Assembly (NCBI GenBank): GCA_024698145.1
Contig: JAILRO010000028.1
Location: 1-54,458, forward strand
Direction: 5' to 3'
Length of the DNA: 54,458 nucleotides
Source: Lachnospiraceae bacterium
Lineage (GTDB): Bacteria > Bacillota > Clostridia > Lachnospirales > Lachnospiraceae
Shown: positions 1-8,677 of the stretch, in pieces
Position numbering within the stretch: position 1 is the stretch's first letter
How the letters are laid out: every line of letters begins with the position of its first letter
Made by a program: the position numbers and the translations under genes
Notes under the pieces: model-generated
What the model was told of the DNA's origin: nothing
The model's input: the letters and a program-made list of their open reading frames with translations, nothing else
The model's database searches: none

Positions 1-1
1 G

Positions 2-448
2 GACGGTAACAGATGCATGAGTAATCAGGCAACTGGTATCTCCATTAAGTATGCATATAACTATAATAAATCATTTCAGGAAAATGCTATAAAGGTTCAG
101 AAACTCATGACGAAAAAATTGGAGGATGATCAGTCCAAAGAATTTATTCTTCCCTTCATGGCATCCTTCGAACCAACTCTGGTAGATGCTATAAATCTGG
201 AGCACGCCGGTTCCTTTAGAAGTAAGACTTCCAAGTCTCTGGCAACAATTCTGGGATATAGAAAGAAGACCAAAGATATGTCTGTTACTAATCTTACAAA
301 GCTGGATATTTCAGAAGAATATGGAGAGTATAAGCTGGATTTCTTCTCATTTATTCCGCCTGTAATATCGTACGGGAAAAACATTTTAGGCATTTCCACC
401 TTGGGAGACTGTACGGTTCTAACACTTCATAGGATTAAAAAGGTTTGA
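2..448 (+). CDS. C-terminal part of a condensation/acyltransferase-like protein (partial)
   Basis: The reading frame is open from the left edge of the window (D-G-N-R-C ahead of the first internal Met at 17) and ends at TGA 446-448, so only the last ~148 residues are present. The pattern of an N-R-C-M-S-N stretch followed by a short amphipathic helix and a C-terminal strand ending in T-V-L-T-L-H resembles the C-terminal lobe of NRPS condensation-domain/alcohol acetyltransferase-like proteins. That is a family-level impression only; the catalytic HHxxxDG motif would lie outside the window. No terminator is obvious before the next gene. It could be an unrelated hypothetical protein. Confidence 0.5.
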   Translation, partial: DGNRCMSNQATGISIKYAYNYNKSFQENAIKVQKLMTKKLEDDQSKEFILPFMASFEPTLVDAINLEHAGSFRSKTSKSLATILGYRKKTKDMSVTNLTKLDISEEYGEYKLDFFSFIPPVISYGKNILGISTLGDCTVLTLHRIKKV

Positions 449-595
449 TGTAATATCTCAGACTACTTAAGGACTTCTTAATTTTATGGGACTAGTTATT
501 GCGATAAAAGCAAAAAAAGTAATTGATGGCAGATGGCCGCACAAAATTCATTCTCATCCGTTAATCATAGTGAGAGGAGATGTGAAACGGATTCC

Positions 596-1054
596 ATGGA
601 ACTAAAACTAATTTACGATAAATTATATCGCTATGTGTGTTTTAAGCTGCGAAATCGTGAGCTTGCCGAGGACATAACGCAAGAGACGTTTCTGCGTTAT
701 ATCCGCCAAAAAGGTGGCACATACGGTTATGAGATAAAGTACCTTTACACCATAGCGAGAAATCTCTGTATTGATGAGTACAGAAAAATAAAAGAAGACA
801 GTCTTCCTGAAAGCTATGAGGTAACTATAGATTCTTTCGAAGATAAAACGATAAATCAAATGGCAATCCAGAAAGCATTGGGGGAACTGGACAAAGACAT
901 GCAGGAGCTGCTTCTATTGCGATATGTTAATGAGGAGTCCGTTTCAACAATCAGTAAGTTGTATAATTGCTCTCGTTTTGCTGTATATCGAAAGCTCAGT
1001 ATTGCTGAGAAAGAATTAAAAAGAGTTTTGGAGGGTTCGGGTAATGAACAATAA
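596..1054 (+). CDS. ECF-type RNA polymerase sigma factor
   Basis: A 152-residue sigma-70 family factor of the small extracytoplasmic-function type. Region 2 is visible as Y-R-Y-V-C-F-K-L-R followed by A-E-D-I-T-Q-E-T-F (the core-binding/-10 recognition helix). Region 4 is a helix-turn-helix near residues 95-145 (L-L-L-L-R-Y-V-N-E, then S-V-S-T-I-S-K-L). I chose ATG 596 because an AGAGGAG site lies at 573-579; the in-frame ATG at 533 has no ribosome binding site. The last codons overlap the start of the next gene (1044), so the two are translationally coupled. The context (membrane protein, ABC ATPase, permease) suggests control of a cell-envelope or antimicrobial-peptide response, by analogy with Bacillus sigY. 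Confidence 0.85.
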   Translation: MELKLIYDKLYRYVCFKLRNRELAEDITQETFLRYIRQKGGTYGYEIKYLYTIARNLCIDEYRKIKEDSLPESYEVTIDSFEDKTINQMAIQKALGELDKDMQELLLLRYVNEESVSTISKLYNCSRFAVYRKLSIAEKELKRVLEGSGNEQ

Positions 1055-1748
1055 TAGAAAGGAATTGTTGAGACAGGCATTCGCTCTTCCGAAGCCGGAG
1101 AAACGTGATACTTTTCTTGCGACTTTACGGCCAAGAAGCGTCAGCATGACGGAATTTATCTTTACACAAGCAGGATACATACGAAAATCGGTGTGGGTCA
1201 TTATGCTGATGATTCTGGGTGTTTCTGCATGGTGCGTCCTAAGAGGGAGTGAACAAATGGAGCGCATGGTGGCAGCCATCCTTCCGTTTGTTGCGGCAAT
1301 TGCTGTGTTTGAAACGCAGCGCTCATACATCTATGAGATGACGGAGATGGAAGCATCGACAAGATTCTCTCTGCGAAGCGTGGTTTTTGCAAAAATGTTG
1401 ATTATGGGTCTAGTGGCTTTCGGACTTATTGCGATCATAACTCCAATGATAGCGTTTGCCATGGAAACGTCTATACTCATGACCGGTGTGCACATTCTGC
1501 CCCCCTATCTTTTGACAATGATCGTTTGTCTGCACCTTGAGCGAATGAATGTAGGTCGTAACAACATGTACTTGTCGGTTGCGATTGCAGCAGCTGTATC
1601 TGTAAGTACATTTCTTTTAGGAGATCATGTGGCCTTTCTTTTGACAGGCGTCTCGTCACTTCTGCTCGTTATGGTCACCATTCTGCTTTTGGTGGTTACG
1701 CTACTTGAATGCAGGAGAACACTGAATTATGCGGAGGTATTCGTATGA
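1044..1748 (+). CDS. six-TM membrane protein, possible anti-sigma or ABC-permease partner
   Basis: A 234-residue protein with a ~45-residue charged N-terminus and about six hydrophobic segments (near residues 50-66, 72-90, 115-140, 145-163, 174-195 and 198-221). It starts inside the end of the sigma-factor gene and its stop overlaps the start of the ABC ATPase (ATGA at 1745-1748), so it is an integral part of this operon. I do not recognise a named family. Its place directly after an ECF sigma factor suggests it could sequester the sigma factor at the membrane, as YxlC/YxlD-E are thought to do for SigY. Equally, it could be a second transporter subunit. Function is inferred from position only. 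Confidence 0.65.
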   Translation: MNNNRKELLRQAFALPKPEKRDTFLATLRPRSVSMTEFIFTQAGYIRKSVWVIMLMILGVSAWCVLRGSEQMERMVAAILPFVAAIAVFETQRSYIYEMTEMEASTRFSLRSVVFAKMLIMGLVAFGLIAIITPMIAFAMETSILMTGVHILPPYLLTMIVCLHLERMNVGRNNMYLSVAIAAAVSVSTFLLGDHVAFLLTGVSSLLLVMVTILLLVVTLLECRRTLNYAEVFV

Positions 1749-2437
1749 AAATCAAAGTTGATAGAGTATCAAAACACTTCAAAAATAAGATCGCAGTAGA
1801 CAGAGTGAGCTTCGAGCTTCAGGAAGGTGTCACAGGATTACTTGGCGCAAATGGAGCAGGAAAAACGACGCTGCTTCGAATGATGGCTGGGATTCTTGAA
1901 CCTTCGGGTGGAGAAATCAAAGCGAATGACATCCCTGTTTTTACTGAAGAATATCGAGCTCTTTTGGGATACCTTCCACAGAATTTCGGGTATTATCCGG
2001 ATTTCAGTGCACGCAAGTTTTTGATGTATATAGCTTCACTCAAAGGAATCGAAAAGAAAGTAGCTGTAAGTAAAACAGAAGAATTGTTGGAAGTAGTAGG
2101 TCTGTCTGACGTTGCAAATAAGAAAATACGGACTTTTTCCGGAGGAATGAAGCAACGTGTAGGCATAGCACAGGCACTGCTAAATGATCCGAGAATCCTG
2201 ATTCTTGATGAACCGACAGCTGGCCTTGATCCCGGCGAACGTGCAAGATTTCGAGATCTCATCGGAGAAATTGGAAAAAACAATATTGTCTTGTTTTCAA
2301 CGCACATCGTATCCGATCTGGAGAGAGTGGCCGGAAGGGTGCTTATGATGCGTGACGGAGCATTTGTTTATGATGGCGAATGGTCGAATGCAGAAGGCGA
2401 TCTGGAAGCGCTTTATTTAAAGGAGATTAAGCGATGA
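1745..2437 (+). CDS. ABC transporter ATP-binding protein
   Basis: A 230-residue nucleotide-binding subunit that hydrolyses ATP to drive a membrane export or signalling complex. Visible motifs: Walker A G-A-N-G-A-G-K-T-T (about residues 35-43), Q-loop Q-N-F-G-Y-Y, signature F-S-G-G-M-K-Q-R, Walker B I-L-I-L-D-E-P-T with A-G-L-D-P, and switch His in F-S-T-H. The start is ATG 1745, preceded by GGAGG at 1732-1736; an upstream in-frame ATG at 1709 lies inside the previous gene without a ribosome binding site. The gene overlaps the preceding stop by ATGA and the following permease start, forming a tight four-gene operon. Confidence 0.92.
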   Translation: MKIKVDRVSKHFKNKIAVDRVSFELQEGVTGLLGANGAGKTTLLRMMAGILEPSGGEIKANDIPVFTEEYRALLGYLPQNFGYYPDFSARKFLMYIASLKGIEKKVAVSKTEELLEVVGLSDVANKKIRTFSGGMKQRVGIAQALLNDPRILILDEPTAGLDPGERARFRDLIGEIGKNNIVLFSTHIVSDLERVAGRVLMMRDGAFVYDGEWSNAEGDLEALYLKEIKR

Positions 2438-3552
2438 TGAAAAACATTAGAGGATTATATCGATTTGAAATATATAAGATTCTTAACAGTAAGCTTACGG
2501 TGTCCTTCGTTGTGGTATTGGCAGCTCTCTCCGTCATCATGGGACTGCAGCTGTCAAAAGGAGCAAGCTCCCTGATCATATATGATGAAGTCCGCACATT
2601 AAATGGTCTTGTGATCAATGATGAAATAGTTGATCGGATGAATGCGGATCTTGTTAATATCGATGGGCTGGAGAAAGAGGAGAACTATAAGTATACAGGA
2701 CTTGCTCATACGGTGAATATGGTAAATGAAGGCGATGGGTTGATTTCTGCGGAGCAGTTTTATCAAAACCGGCTTAAATTTCAGCACCTTAACATGGAGG
2801 AGCTTAGATTATCCGATGGAGAAAAGCAATGGTGGACAGAACAGGAGGCGAAAATAAAAAAGCCGTTCGTGTATGTGCCGCAGCTGAATGTCAAAACCTT
2901 TGCTGAATATATGACCAATATTTGCCTTATGGCGATCCTGCTGACGGCCATCTGTCTTTCCAGCGTGTTTGCCGGTGAGTACAGAAAAAATATGGACCAG
3001 TTAATGTTCAGCTGCAGGAACGGTCGCAGGCAAACATTTGTGGCTAAGATTGCCGCAGGGATGACGTTTTCTATAGTGTGGATACTTCTTTTTACGATTC
3101 TTCTGGCGTTAAGCATATGGCTTCGGACTGGGCTTGACGGATTGAGCGGAGTCGTTCAGTTGGAGATACCTTATTCTGCGTATAATCTCACCTTCCTGCA
3201 ATTTATAGGAATCCAGATCGTTATTGTTGTTACGGCCACCGTTCTTTTTGCAGCAATGGCCATGGCCTTATCTGCCATATTTAAAAATGGAGTCGCTGTA
3301 ATGGGAACGATGGTAGGCATATACCTGATCAGTCAGTTCGTTAATATACCGCTAAAGATCCGTCTGATTTCACAGGTCAAGGCGATGTTCCCGACAGAAC
3401 TGATCACGGTATGGTCCTTAGCAGATTTCAGGTTGATTAAAATCGCAGGAAACTACCATTCTATGTATTCTGTGGCTCCAATCATATATATCATTATTGC
3501 GATTGTGTTGGTTTTTGCAGGGCATCTTGCGTTCAAACAAAGCCAGAGATAG
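2434..3552 (+). CDS. ABC-2 type transporter permease
   Basis: A 372-residue membrane protein that overlaps the ATPase gene by 4 bp. It has an N-terminal transmembrane helix (near residues 22-40), a ~120-residue extracytoplasmic loop rich in charged residues, then about five helices from residue 160 to the C-terminus. This architecture is typical of ABC-2 permeases such as those in bacteriocin-resistance and lipid exporters. It is probably the membrane half of the transporter whose ATPase is encoded just upstream. The substrate cannot be told from sequence. Transcription probably ends at the hairpin at 3696-3725. Confidence 0.8.
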   Translation: MMKNIRGLYRFEIYKILNSKLTVSFVVVLAALSVIMGLQLSKGASSLIIYDEVRTLNGLVINDEIVDRMNADLVNIDGLEKEENYKYTGLAHTVNMVNEGDGLISAEQFYQNRLKFQHLNMEELRLSDGEKQWWTEQEAKIKKPFVYVPQLNVKTFAEYMTNICLMAILLTAICLSSVFAGEYRKNMDQLMFSCRNGRRQTFVAKIAAGMTFSIVWILLFTILLALSIWLRTGLDGLSGVVQLEIPYSAYNLTFLQFIGIQIVIVVTATVLFAAMAMALSAIFKNGVAVMGTMVGIYLISQFVNIPLKIRLISQVKAMFPTELITVWSLADFRLIKIAGNYHSMYSVAPIIYIIIAIVLVFAGHLAFKQSQR

Positions 3553-3695
3553 TTTAATGTTATGGGCGTAGTAATCCATAGTAAATCAAAAATGCAGGAT
3601 TTAAAATGGCTAAATATTCTAAAACGTATATGTAGTCATGAAAGTATTATTGGAGATGTCTTGCCACAAAGCGGAGTCCTCAAAAAATAGTTATG

Positions 3696-3730
3696 AGAGA
3701 AGTGTACAAAAAGGTATACTTCTCTTATTT
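3696..3730 (+). terminator. intrinsic terminator after the sigma/ABC operon
   Basis: A 12-bp stem (3696-3707 with 3714-3725, one G-U pair) with an A-rich loop is followed by a T-rich tail. It lies 140 bp after the permease stop and ahead of the next promoter. Confidence 0.7.
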
Positions 3731-3752
3731 ATTATTATGTGAATGGCAATAC

Positions 3753-3780
3753 TTGACGTTAATACAAAATGTTATATAAT
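3753..3780 (+). promoter_or_regulatory. sigma-A type promoter of the surface-protein gene
   Basis: TTGACG (3753-3758), a 16-bp spacer and a perfect TATAAT (3775-3780), about 58 bp upstream of the chosen start codon. Confidence 0.75.
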
Positions 3781-3837
3781 CAGTAATTGATTAGGAAAAA
3801 TTGCTGGGTTAAATTATCAGCAAGAAGGAGGAGAATG

Positions 3838-6800
3838 ATGAAAGAGTTATTACAATCTATGACAAAAAGAAAACAGTTTTTAACAAGTTTGTCTATTTTT
3901 GTTTTGATGTTTGGGATGGTGGCAGTTGTATGTGCAAATACGACAGTTAAGGCTACTTCGTCGCAGGTGGTTCTGACGAAATCAACCGGTGAAGTTACAT
4001 TGACTGACGGGCAGATATTGACAGGTTCTGGTGGGGCAAACACCCATGTCAGTATAGAAGATGGAGCTACGGTAACTTTTTCCAACGTAGATATTACAAG
4101 TATTGATGAAGAAAACTCCTGGGCAGGAATAACTTGTAAAGGCGATGCCACTATTATACTTGCTGATAGTACGATAAACAATGTCATTGGTCATTTTATA
4201 TTTCCCGGAATATTTGTTCCTGAAAATAAGACATTGAAAATTGATGGTAAAGGTTCTCTTTATGCAAAAAGTGCTGGCTGGGCAGCCGGAATAGGTGCAA
4301 TGTGTGATGAGCTGCCATGTGGAAATATTATCATATGTGGTGGAAAGATAACAGCTGAAGGTTGCAGTGAGTCTGCAGGAATTGGAGGCTCGGGTGCAGG
4401 TTCATGTGGTGACATTGAAATACGAGGAGGAGATGTAACAGCTATTGGTGGAAGTAGTGGAGGAGCCGGAATCGGAAGTTCCGGTGCCGAGCAGTCAGAT
4501 TGTGGAAATATTATTATTTCCGGTGGTAAGGTAAATGCAAAAGGTGGTTATGGAGCAGCCGGTATTGGTACAGGGTATATAGGATATTGTGAAGACATCA
4601 CTATTAGCGGAGGAGAAGTGAAGGCGTATGGAGGAAGTAGTACAAATATGGGGGGCGCTGGAATTGGTGCCGGGTCTGGTTCGAATGGACAATGTGCTTG
4701 CAGGAATATTACTATATCCGATGCCGTAGTGTATGCGGTGGGAACTACGTATTGTGCCGGCATAGGATCTGGTTATCAGTCTACATGTGGAAAAATCAAC
4801 ATAAAAAGTGGAAGAGTGAATGCAACCGGCGGAGAAAAAGCACCTGCTATAGGCGCCGGAGTCGGTCGTGGCGCTTCGTACTGGTCTAGATGTGGGGATA
4901 TTATTATGGAAGCAGGAACTGTTGAAGCCGAGAAGGGTGAAGGTTCTTCGTCTACAATAGGTCAAAGTGGAACAAGTAGTAGTTGTGGAAAAGTTAAAAT
5001 TGGAAGTTGGGTCGGTGAGGTAAAGGAAAGTCCTTACATGCTAACACTTGGCGCTACCTATACGATTAGGTTTGAAGCTAATGGCGGAAGTGGAAGTATG
5101 CCAGATCAAACTGTTAATTGTAATTTAAAATCTCCTATTGATGCGAATAGCTTTACTCGTTCCGGATATTGTTTTGTTGGATGGAGCAGTACTTCTGACG
5201 GAATGGTGGAGTATACTAATGAGCAGAAGGTAACTGATCTTGTAGAAAAGGATACAACCAAGACGCTTTATGCAAAGTGGATGTCAACAACAGGTATTCC
5301 GGAAGGAGTACAAATTGATGCTGAATACCTGGATTCACAAGTGGGCTTTTATTATATGACAATGCCTGAAAGTGGCACAAGGAGTGTAAATATTGATTCG
5401 ACGTCCTATTATCCAGTGAAAATATATGATGATGGAGGAAAAAATGGGAATTGCTCTGAATATGATAAAACTTTGACATTCACATGTCCGCAAGGAAAAA
5501 TTATTAATTTGAGTGGTTATGTGTTAGGCTCCGCAGGTGATACCTTAACATATGTAGATGTGTATGACGGTTCTGATACATCGGCCACAAATCTTGGACA
5601 AACAAAGCCTGCAACAAGATATTTTTCAGTCAAAAGCAGTGGTAATAGTTTGACTATTCGTTTTACTGTGTCAAAATCTGTTGAAGGATTGAACCTTACT
5701 GCATCGATAGAAACACCGTATTATGTTAAGTTTAATGCTAATGGCGGTGAGGGTACAATGGATACCCGAAGGTACATTTATGGTGAAGCCGGGAATATAC
5801 TTCCTGAAAACCAATTCACCAAAGATGGCTATGTTTTTGCCGGATGGAACACTTTACCTAATGGAAATGGAACATTTTATAAAGATAAGGCTTCAGTCGC
5901 AGATCTTCGTGTTGAGGAGAATGGTGTTTTTGAGCTTTATGCACAGTGGAAAAGGAGTTTGGACTCCGAAGGAATAACGGTTAAACCGATTAGTCCGATC
6001 ACATATACAGGAAGAAAATGTAACCCTGTGGTGACTATTTGTGACGGAACAGCTGATATTAGCAATTTATGTTCATTTTCCTATTCGGATAATATAAATG
6101 CAGGAAAAGCAAGGGTTGTTATAAGCCCAAAAGAGGACAATACGAAGTACTTTGGTCAGATTACTAGAGAGTTTGATATTGAAAAGGCAACCCCTGTAAT
6201 TACCCCACCATCTCCGAAAAGAAACTTGGTTTATACAGGTAAAACACAGAAGCTTATTAATGGTGGTGTGACGGATTTTGGCGAAATTACGTATAGTCTT
6301 GATGGGGTGAATTATGGAACAACAATTCCAGACGTGTCTAATGCAGGCGATTATACTGTGTATTACAAGGTCGAAGAAAATGATAATTGGAATGCAGTTG
6401 AACCCCAAACAATAGCTGTTAATATAGAAAAGGCTGAACTACAAATTAAAGAAAAACCACAGTGTACAGGAATAACCTATGGTGATGCACTTAAAAAGAG
6501 TACATTATCAGGAGGAAAAGCAAACTTGGAGGGTACGGACATTGACGGTGACTTTTCTTGGAAAGATGAAGAGGTTGTTCCTGAAGTAACAGATGTTGGA
6601 AAAACTGAATGCGATGCAGTATTTAGTCCTATAGATTCCCAGAATTTTAAAGAATGCTATTTCAAATTGGATGTCCCTGTAAGTAAGGTACAATCTCGTT
6701 TGACTAAAGCACCTGAACCGATAAAAACACTTGTTTATACAGGTAAATCGCAGGCACTTGTTGATGCTGGAGTGGCAAATGGTGGTACACTGGAATATAG

Positions 6801-7977
6801 CGATTCAGAGGATGGAATATATTCGGAGACAATCCCAAATGGTACGGAAGCCGGTAACTATAAAGTGTGGTATAAGGTTGTTGGTGATAAAAATCATTTT
6901 AATATAAATCCCGCAAGTGTTTCAGTCGTAATTAAAAATGCGGAAAATGTTAATAATGCTCCGTCTGAAGAGATGGAGGTTCCCTATAAAAATCAAAAGC
7001 TAGAAGATATAACTCTACCTCAAGGATGGGAATGGAGTTCTTCGGATAAGAATGTGACATTGGATGTCGATGTTCCGTATTTAACTAAAATTACTTATGT
7101 TGGCAATGATAAGAACAATTATAATAATACCTCTATGAATATAACTGTAATTAGAAAAGCATGCGAACATAACTACGATTCTGTGAAATATACATGGAGT
7201 GAAGATGGAAAGAAATGTTCTGCTATAGCGGTTTGTTCAAATGATGCAACGCACATAATAGCTGAGGATGCGGTTGTGAGCGCCAAGGTAAAAGCAGATT
7301 CTACAACTGTGAAAAATGGAACCACGACATATACTGCAACGTTTAAGAATTCATTGTTTACGACTCAGACAAAGGATGTTGATGATATTCCGATTAAGAA
7401 GGAAAATGCAAATGATACAATGCCCACGAATATTATCCGTGAAGATACAGAAGTTGTTGTTACTTCAAAAAACGGAGAAGAACTTGGTAAAGTGGTTATT
7501 ACTTCTAAAATAGGAGAAGAACCTGCAGCGAATTATATAGGTACGACTGGTAATACTGTAAAGAAGGTTGTAATACCTGCTACAATTACATATAACGGAA
7601 TCACCTATAAAATAACCCGGATATCAGATAATGCATTTAAGGATAATAAAACAATTGAAAGCGTTATTATAGGTGAAAATATAGAAAGCATTGGAAAAAA
7701 AGCATTTGCGGGCTGTACCTCACTCCAAACACTAACAATACCTTCAAAGGTTAAGAAAATAGGCGAGAGCGCTTTTAGTGGAACGAAAAAGTTGAAGACG
7801 CTTATTGTCAAATCTAAAAATCTTAAAAAGAAGTATGTTAGAAATGCATTGAAGGGAAGCAAGATCAAGACGATTAAGGTCAAAGTGGGTAATAAGAAGA
7901 TTAATAAGCAATATGTCAAGAAGTATAAAAAGATATTTGCTAAAAAGAATGCTGGCATAAAGGTGAAAGTTAAATAA
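3838..7977 (+). CDS. large secreted multidomain surface protein with BspA-type LRR tail
   Basis: A 1379-residue exported protein. The start is ATG 3838, six bases after AAGGAGG (3825-3831); ATG 3835 is also possible. A signal peptide (K/R-rich start, hydrophobic core, cut near V-C-A-N or V-K-A) is followed by: a Gly-rich, Cys-containing repeat region of beta-solenoid appearance (roughly residues 130-390); a Listeria-Bacteroides type repeat (F-E-A-N-G-G ... Y-A-K-W); a CUB-like domain (V-Y-D-G, residues ~515-620); a second such repeat (F-N-A-N-G-G ... L-Y-A-Q-W); several MBG/Ig-like modules (V-Y-T-G-K repeats); a C-E-H-N-Y module; and BspA-type leucine-rich repeats ending in a very Lys-rich tail. 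No LPXTG motif or C-terminal membrane helix is present, so attachment is probably non-covalent. Role in adhesion is inferred. Confidence 0.85.
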   Translation: MKELLQSMTKRKQFLTSLSIFVLMFGMVAVVCANTTVKATSSQVVLTKSTGEVTLTDGQILTGSGGANTHVSIEDGATVTFSNVDITSIDEENSWAGITCKGDATIILADSTINNVIGHFIFPGIFVPENKTLKIDGKGSLYAKSAGWAAGIGAMCDELPCGNIIICGGKITAEGCSESAGIGGSGAGSCGDIEIRGGDVTAIGGSSGGAGIGSSGAEQSDCGNIIISGGKVNAKGGYGAAGIGTGYIGYCEDITISGGEVKAYGGSSTNMGGAGIGAGSGSNGQCACRNITISDAVVYAVGTTYCAGIGSGYQSTCGKINIKSGRVNATGGEKAPAIGAGVGRGASYWSRCGDIIMEAGTVEAEKGEGSSSTIGQSGTSSSCGKVKIGSWVGEVKESPYMLTLGATYTIRFEANGGSGSMPDQTVNCNLKSPIDANSFTRSGYCFVGWSSTSDGMVEYTNEQKVTDLVEKDTTKTLYAKWMSTTGIPEGVQIDAEYLDSQVGFYYMTMPESGTRSVNIDSTSYYPVKIYDDGGKNGNCSEYDKTLTFTCPQGKIINLSGYVLGSAGDTLTYVDVYDGSDTSATNLGQTKPATRYFSVKSSGNSLTIRFTVSKSVEGLNLTASIETPYYVKFNANGGEGTMDTRRYIYGEAGNILPENQFTKDGYVFAGWNTLPNGNGTFYKDKASVADLRVEENGVFELYAQWKRSLDSEGITVKPISPITYTGRKCNPVVTICDGTADISNLCSFSYSDNINAGKARVVISPKEDNTKYFGQITREFDIEKATPVITPPSPKRNLVYTGKTQKLINGGVTDFGEITYSLDGVNYGTTIPDVSNAGDYTVYYKVEENDNWNAVEPQTIAVNIEKAELQIKEKPQCTGITYGDALKKSTLSGGKANLEGTDIDGDFSWKDEEVVPEVTDVGKTECDAVFSPIDSQNFKECYFKLDVPVSKVQSRLTKAPEPIKTLVYTGKSQALVDAGVANGGTLEYSDSEDGIYSETIPNGTEAGNYKVWYKVVGDKNHFNINPASVSVVIKNAENVNNAPSEEMEVPYKNQKLEDITLPQGWEWSSSDKNVTLDVDVPYLTKITYVGNDKNNYNNTSMNITVIRKACEHNYDSVKYTWSEDGKKCSAIAVCSNDATHIIAEDAVVSAKVKADSTTVKNGTTTYTATFKNSLFTTQTKDVDDIPIKKENANDTMPTNIIREDTEVVVTSKNGEELGKVVITSKIGEEPAANYIGTTGNTVKKVVIPATITYNGITYKITRISDNAFKDNKTIESVIIGENIESIGKKAFAGCTSLQTLTIPSKVKKIGESAFSGTKKLKTLIVKSKNLKKKYVRNALKGSKIKTIKVKVGNKKINKQYVKKYKKIFAKKNAGIKVKVK

Positions 7978-8013
7978 GCTTTAATTTATTGGGCAAAATT
8001 ATGAGGTAATATC

Positions 8014-8667
8014 ATGACAACACGAGAAGAAGCATTGGAATATGGTCTGTCATTTCCTAATACTTATATTGATACGCCGTTTCATGACCCAAACTGGCAG
8101 CTTGTAAGAGTTAAGGGGAGTAAGAAGGCATTTCTCTGGACTTACGAGAGAGAAGGGCATATCAATCTCAATCTGAAAGTTTCGAAACAGTGGCGAGATT
8201 TCTGGCGAGAGGTGTATGAAGCTGTAATCCCGGGATACCACCAGAATAAGGAGCATTGGAATACGGTAATACTTGATGGGAGTATTCCGGATGAAGAGGT
8301 TAGGAGAATGATTGCGGAGAGTTATGATTTGATAACTGATTCTCCAACGAAACGTATATATAGGGCTGTGCAAATGATTCCTGCCGGCAAGGTTGCAACA
8401 TATGCACAAGTTGCAGAACTTGCAGGTAATAAGAAAATGTGCAGAGCCGTGGGGAATGCGCTTCACAAGAATCCTGATCCGGCGTCAATACCATGTTTTC
8501 GTGTTGTTAATTCGAAAGGAGAATTATCCGGAGAGTTTGCATTTGGCGGAGACAAAGTTCAGCAGAAACTGTTGATAGAAGACGGTGTGGAAGTTGTAGA
8601 TGGTAAAGTGAATCTTGAAAAGTATGGGATTGTAGTTGCTGATGGAGAACTCGTATATAATGACTAA
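8014..8667 (+). CDS. YjbR/MmcQ - methylated-DNA cysteine methyltransferase-like fusion
   Basis: A 217-residue two-domain protein. Residues 1-108 match the MmcQ/YjbR fold (DNA-binding-like double-wing; W-Q-L-V-R-V-K-G-S-K-K and N-L-K pattern). Residues ~112-190 match the DNA-binding domain of O6-alkylguanine-DNA alkyltransferase (I-P-A-G-K-V-A-T-Y-A-Q-V-A with the G-N-A-L arginine-finger region). The canonical active site P-C-H-R-V reads P-C-F-R-V here: the acceptor Cys is kept but the activating His is Phe. It may repair alkylated bases with altered chemistry or act as a lesion sensor, as ATL proteins do (those replace the Cys). It starts 36 bp after the surface-protein gene with a GAGGT site and nearly abuts the convergent truA. 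Confidence 0.85.
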   Translation: MTTREEALEYGLSFPNTYIDTPFHDPNWQLVRVKGSKKAFLWTYEREGHINLNLKVSKQWRDFWREVYEAVIPGYHQNKEHWNTVILDGSIPDEEVRRMIAESYDLITDSPTKRIYRAVQMIPAGKVATYAQVAELAGNKKMCRAVGNALHKNPDPASIPCFRVVNSKGELSGEFAFGGDKVQQKLLIEDGVEVVDGKVNLEKYGIVVADGELVYND

Positions 8668-8677
8668 TATAAGCTTC

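Noticed and set aside
533-595. Upstream start (ATG 533) of the sigma factor
   Set aside because: The added residues have no family similarity and no ribosome binding site precedes it.
4495-4965. 156-residue minus-strand frame inside the surface-protein gene
   Set aside because: Shadow frame of the Gly-rich repeats; the plus-strand protein has a signal peptide, promoter and domains.
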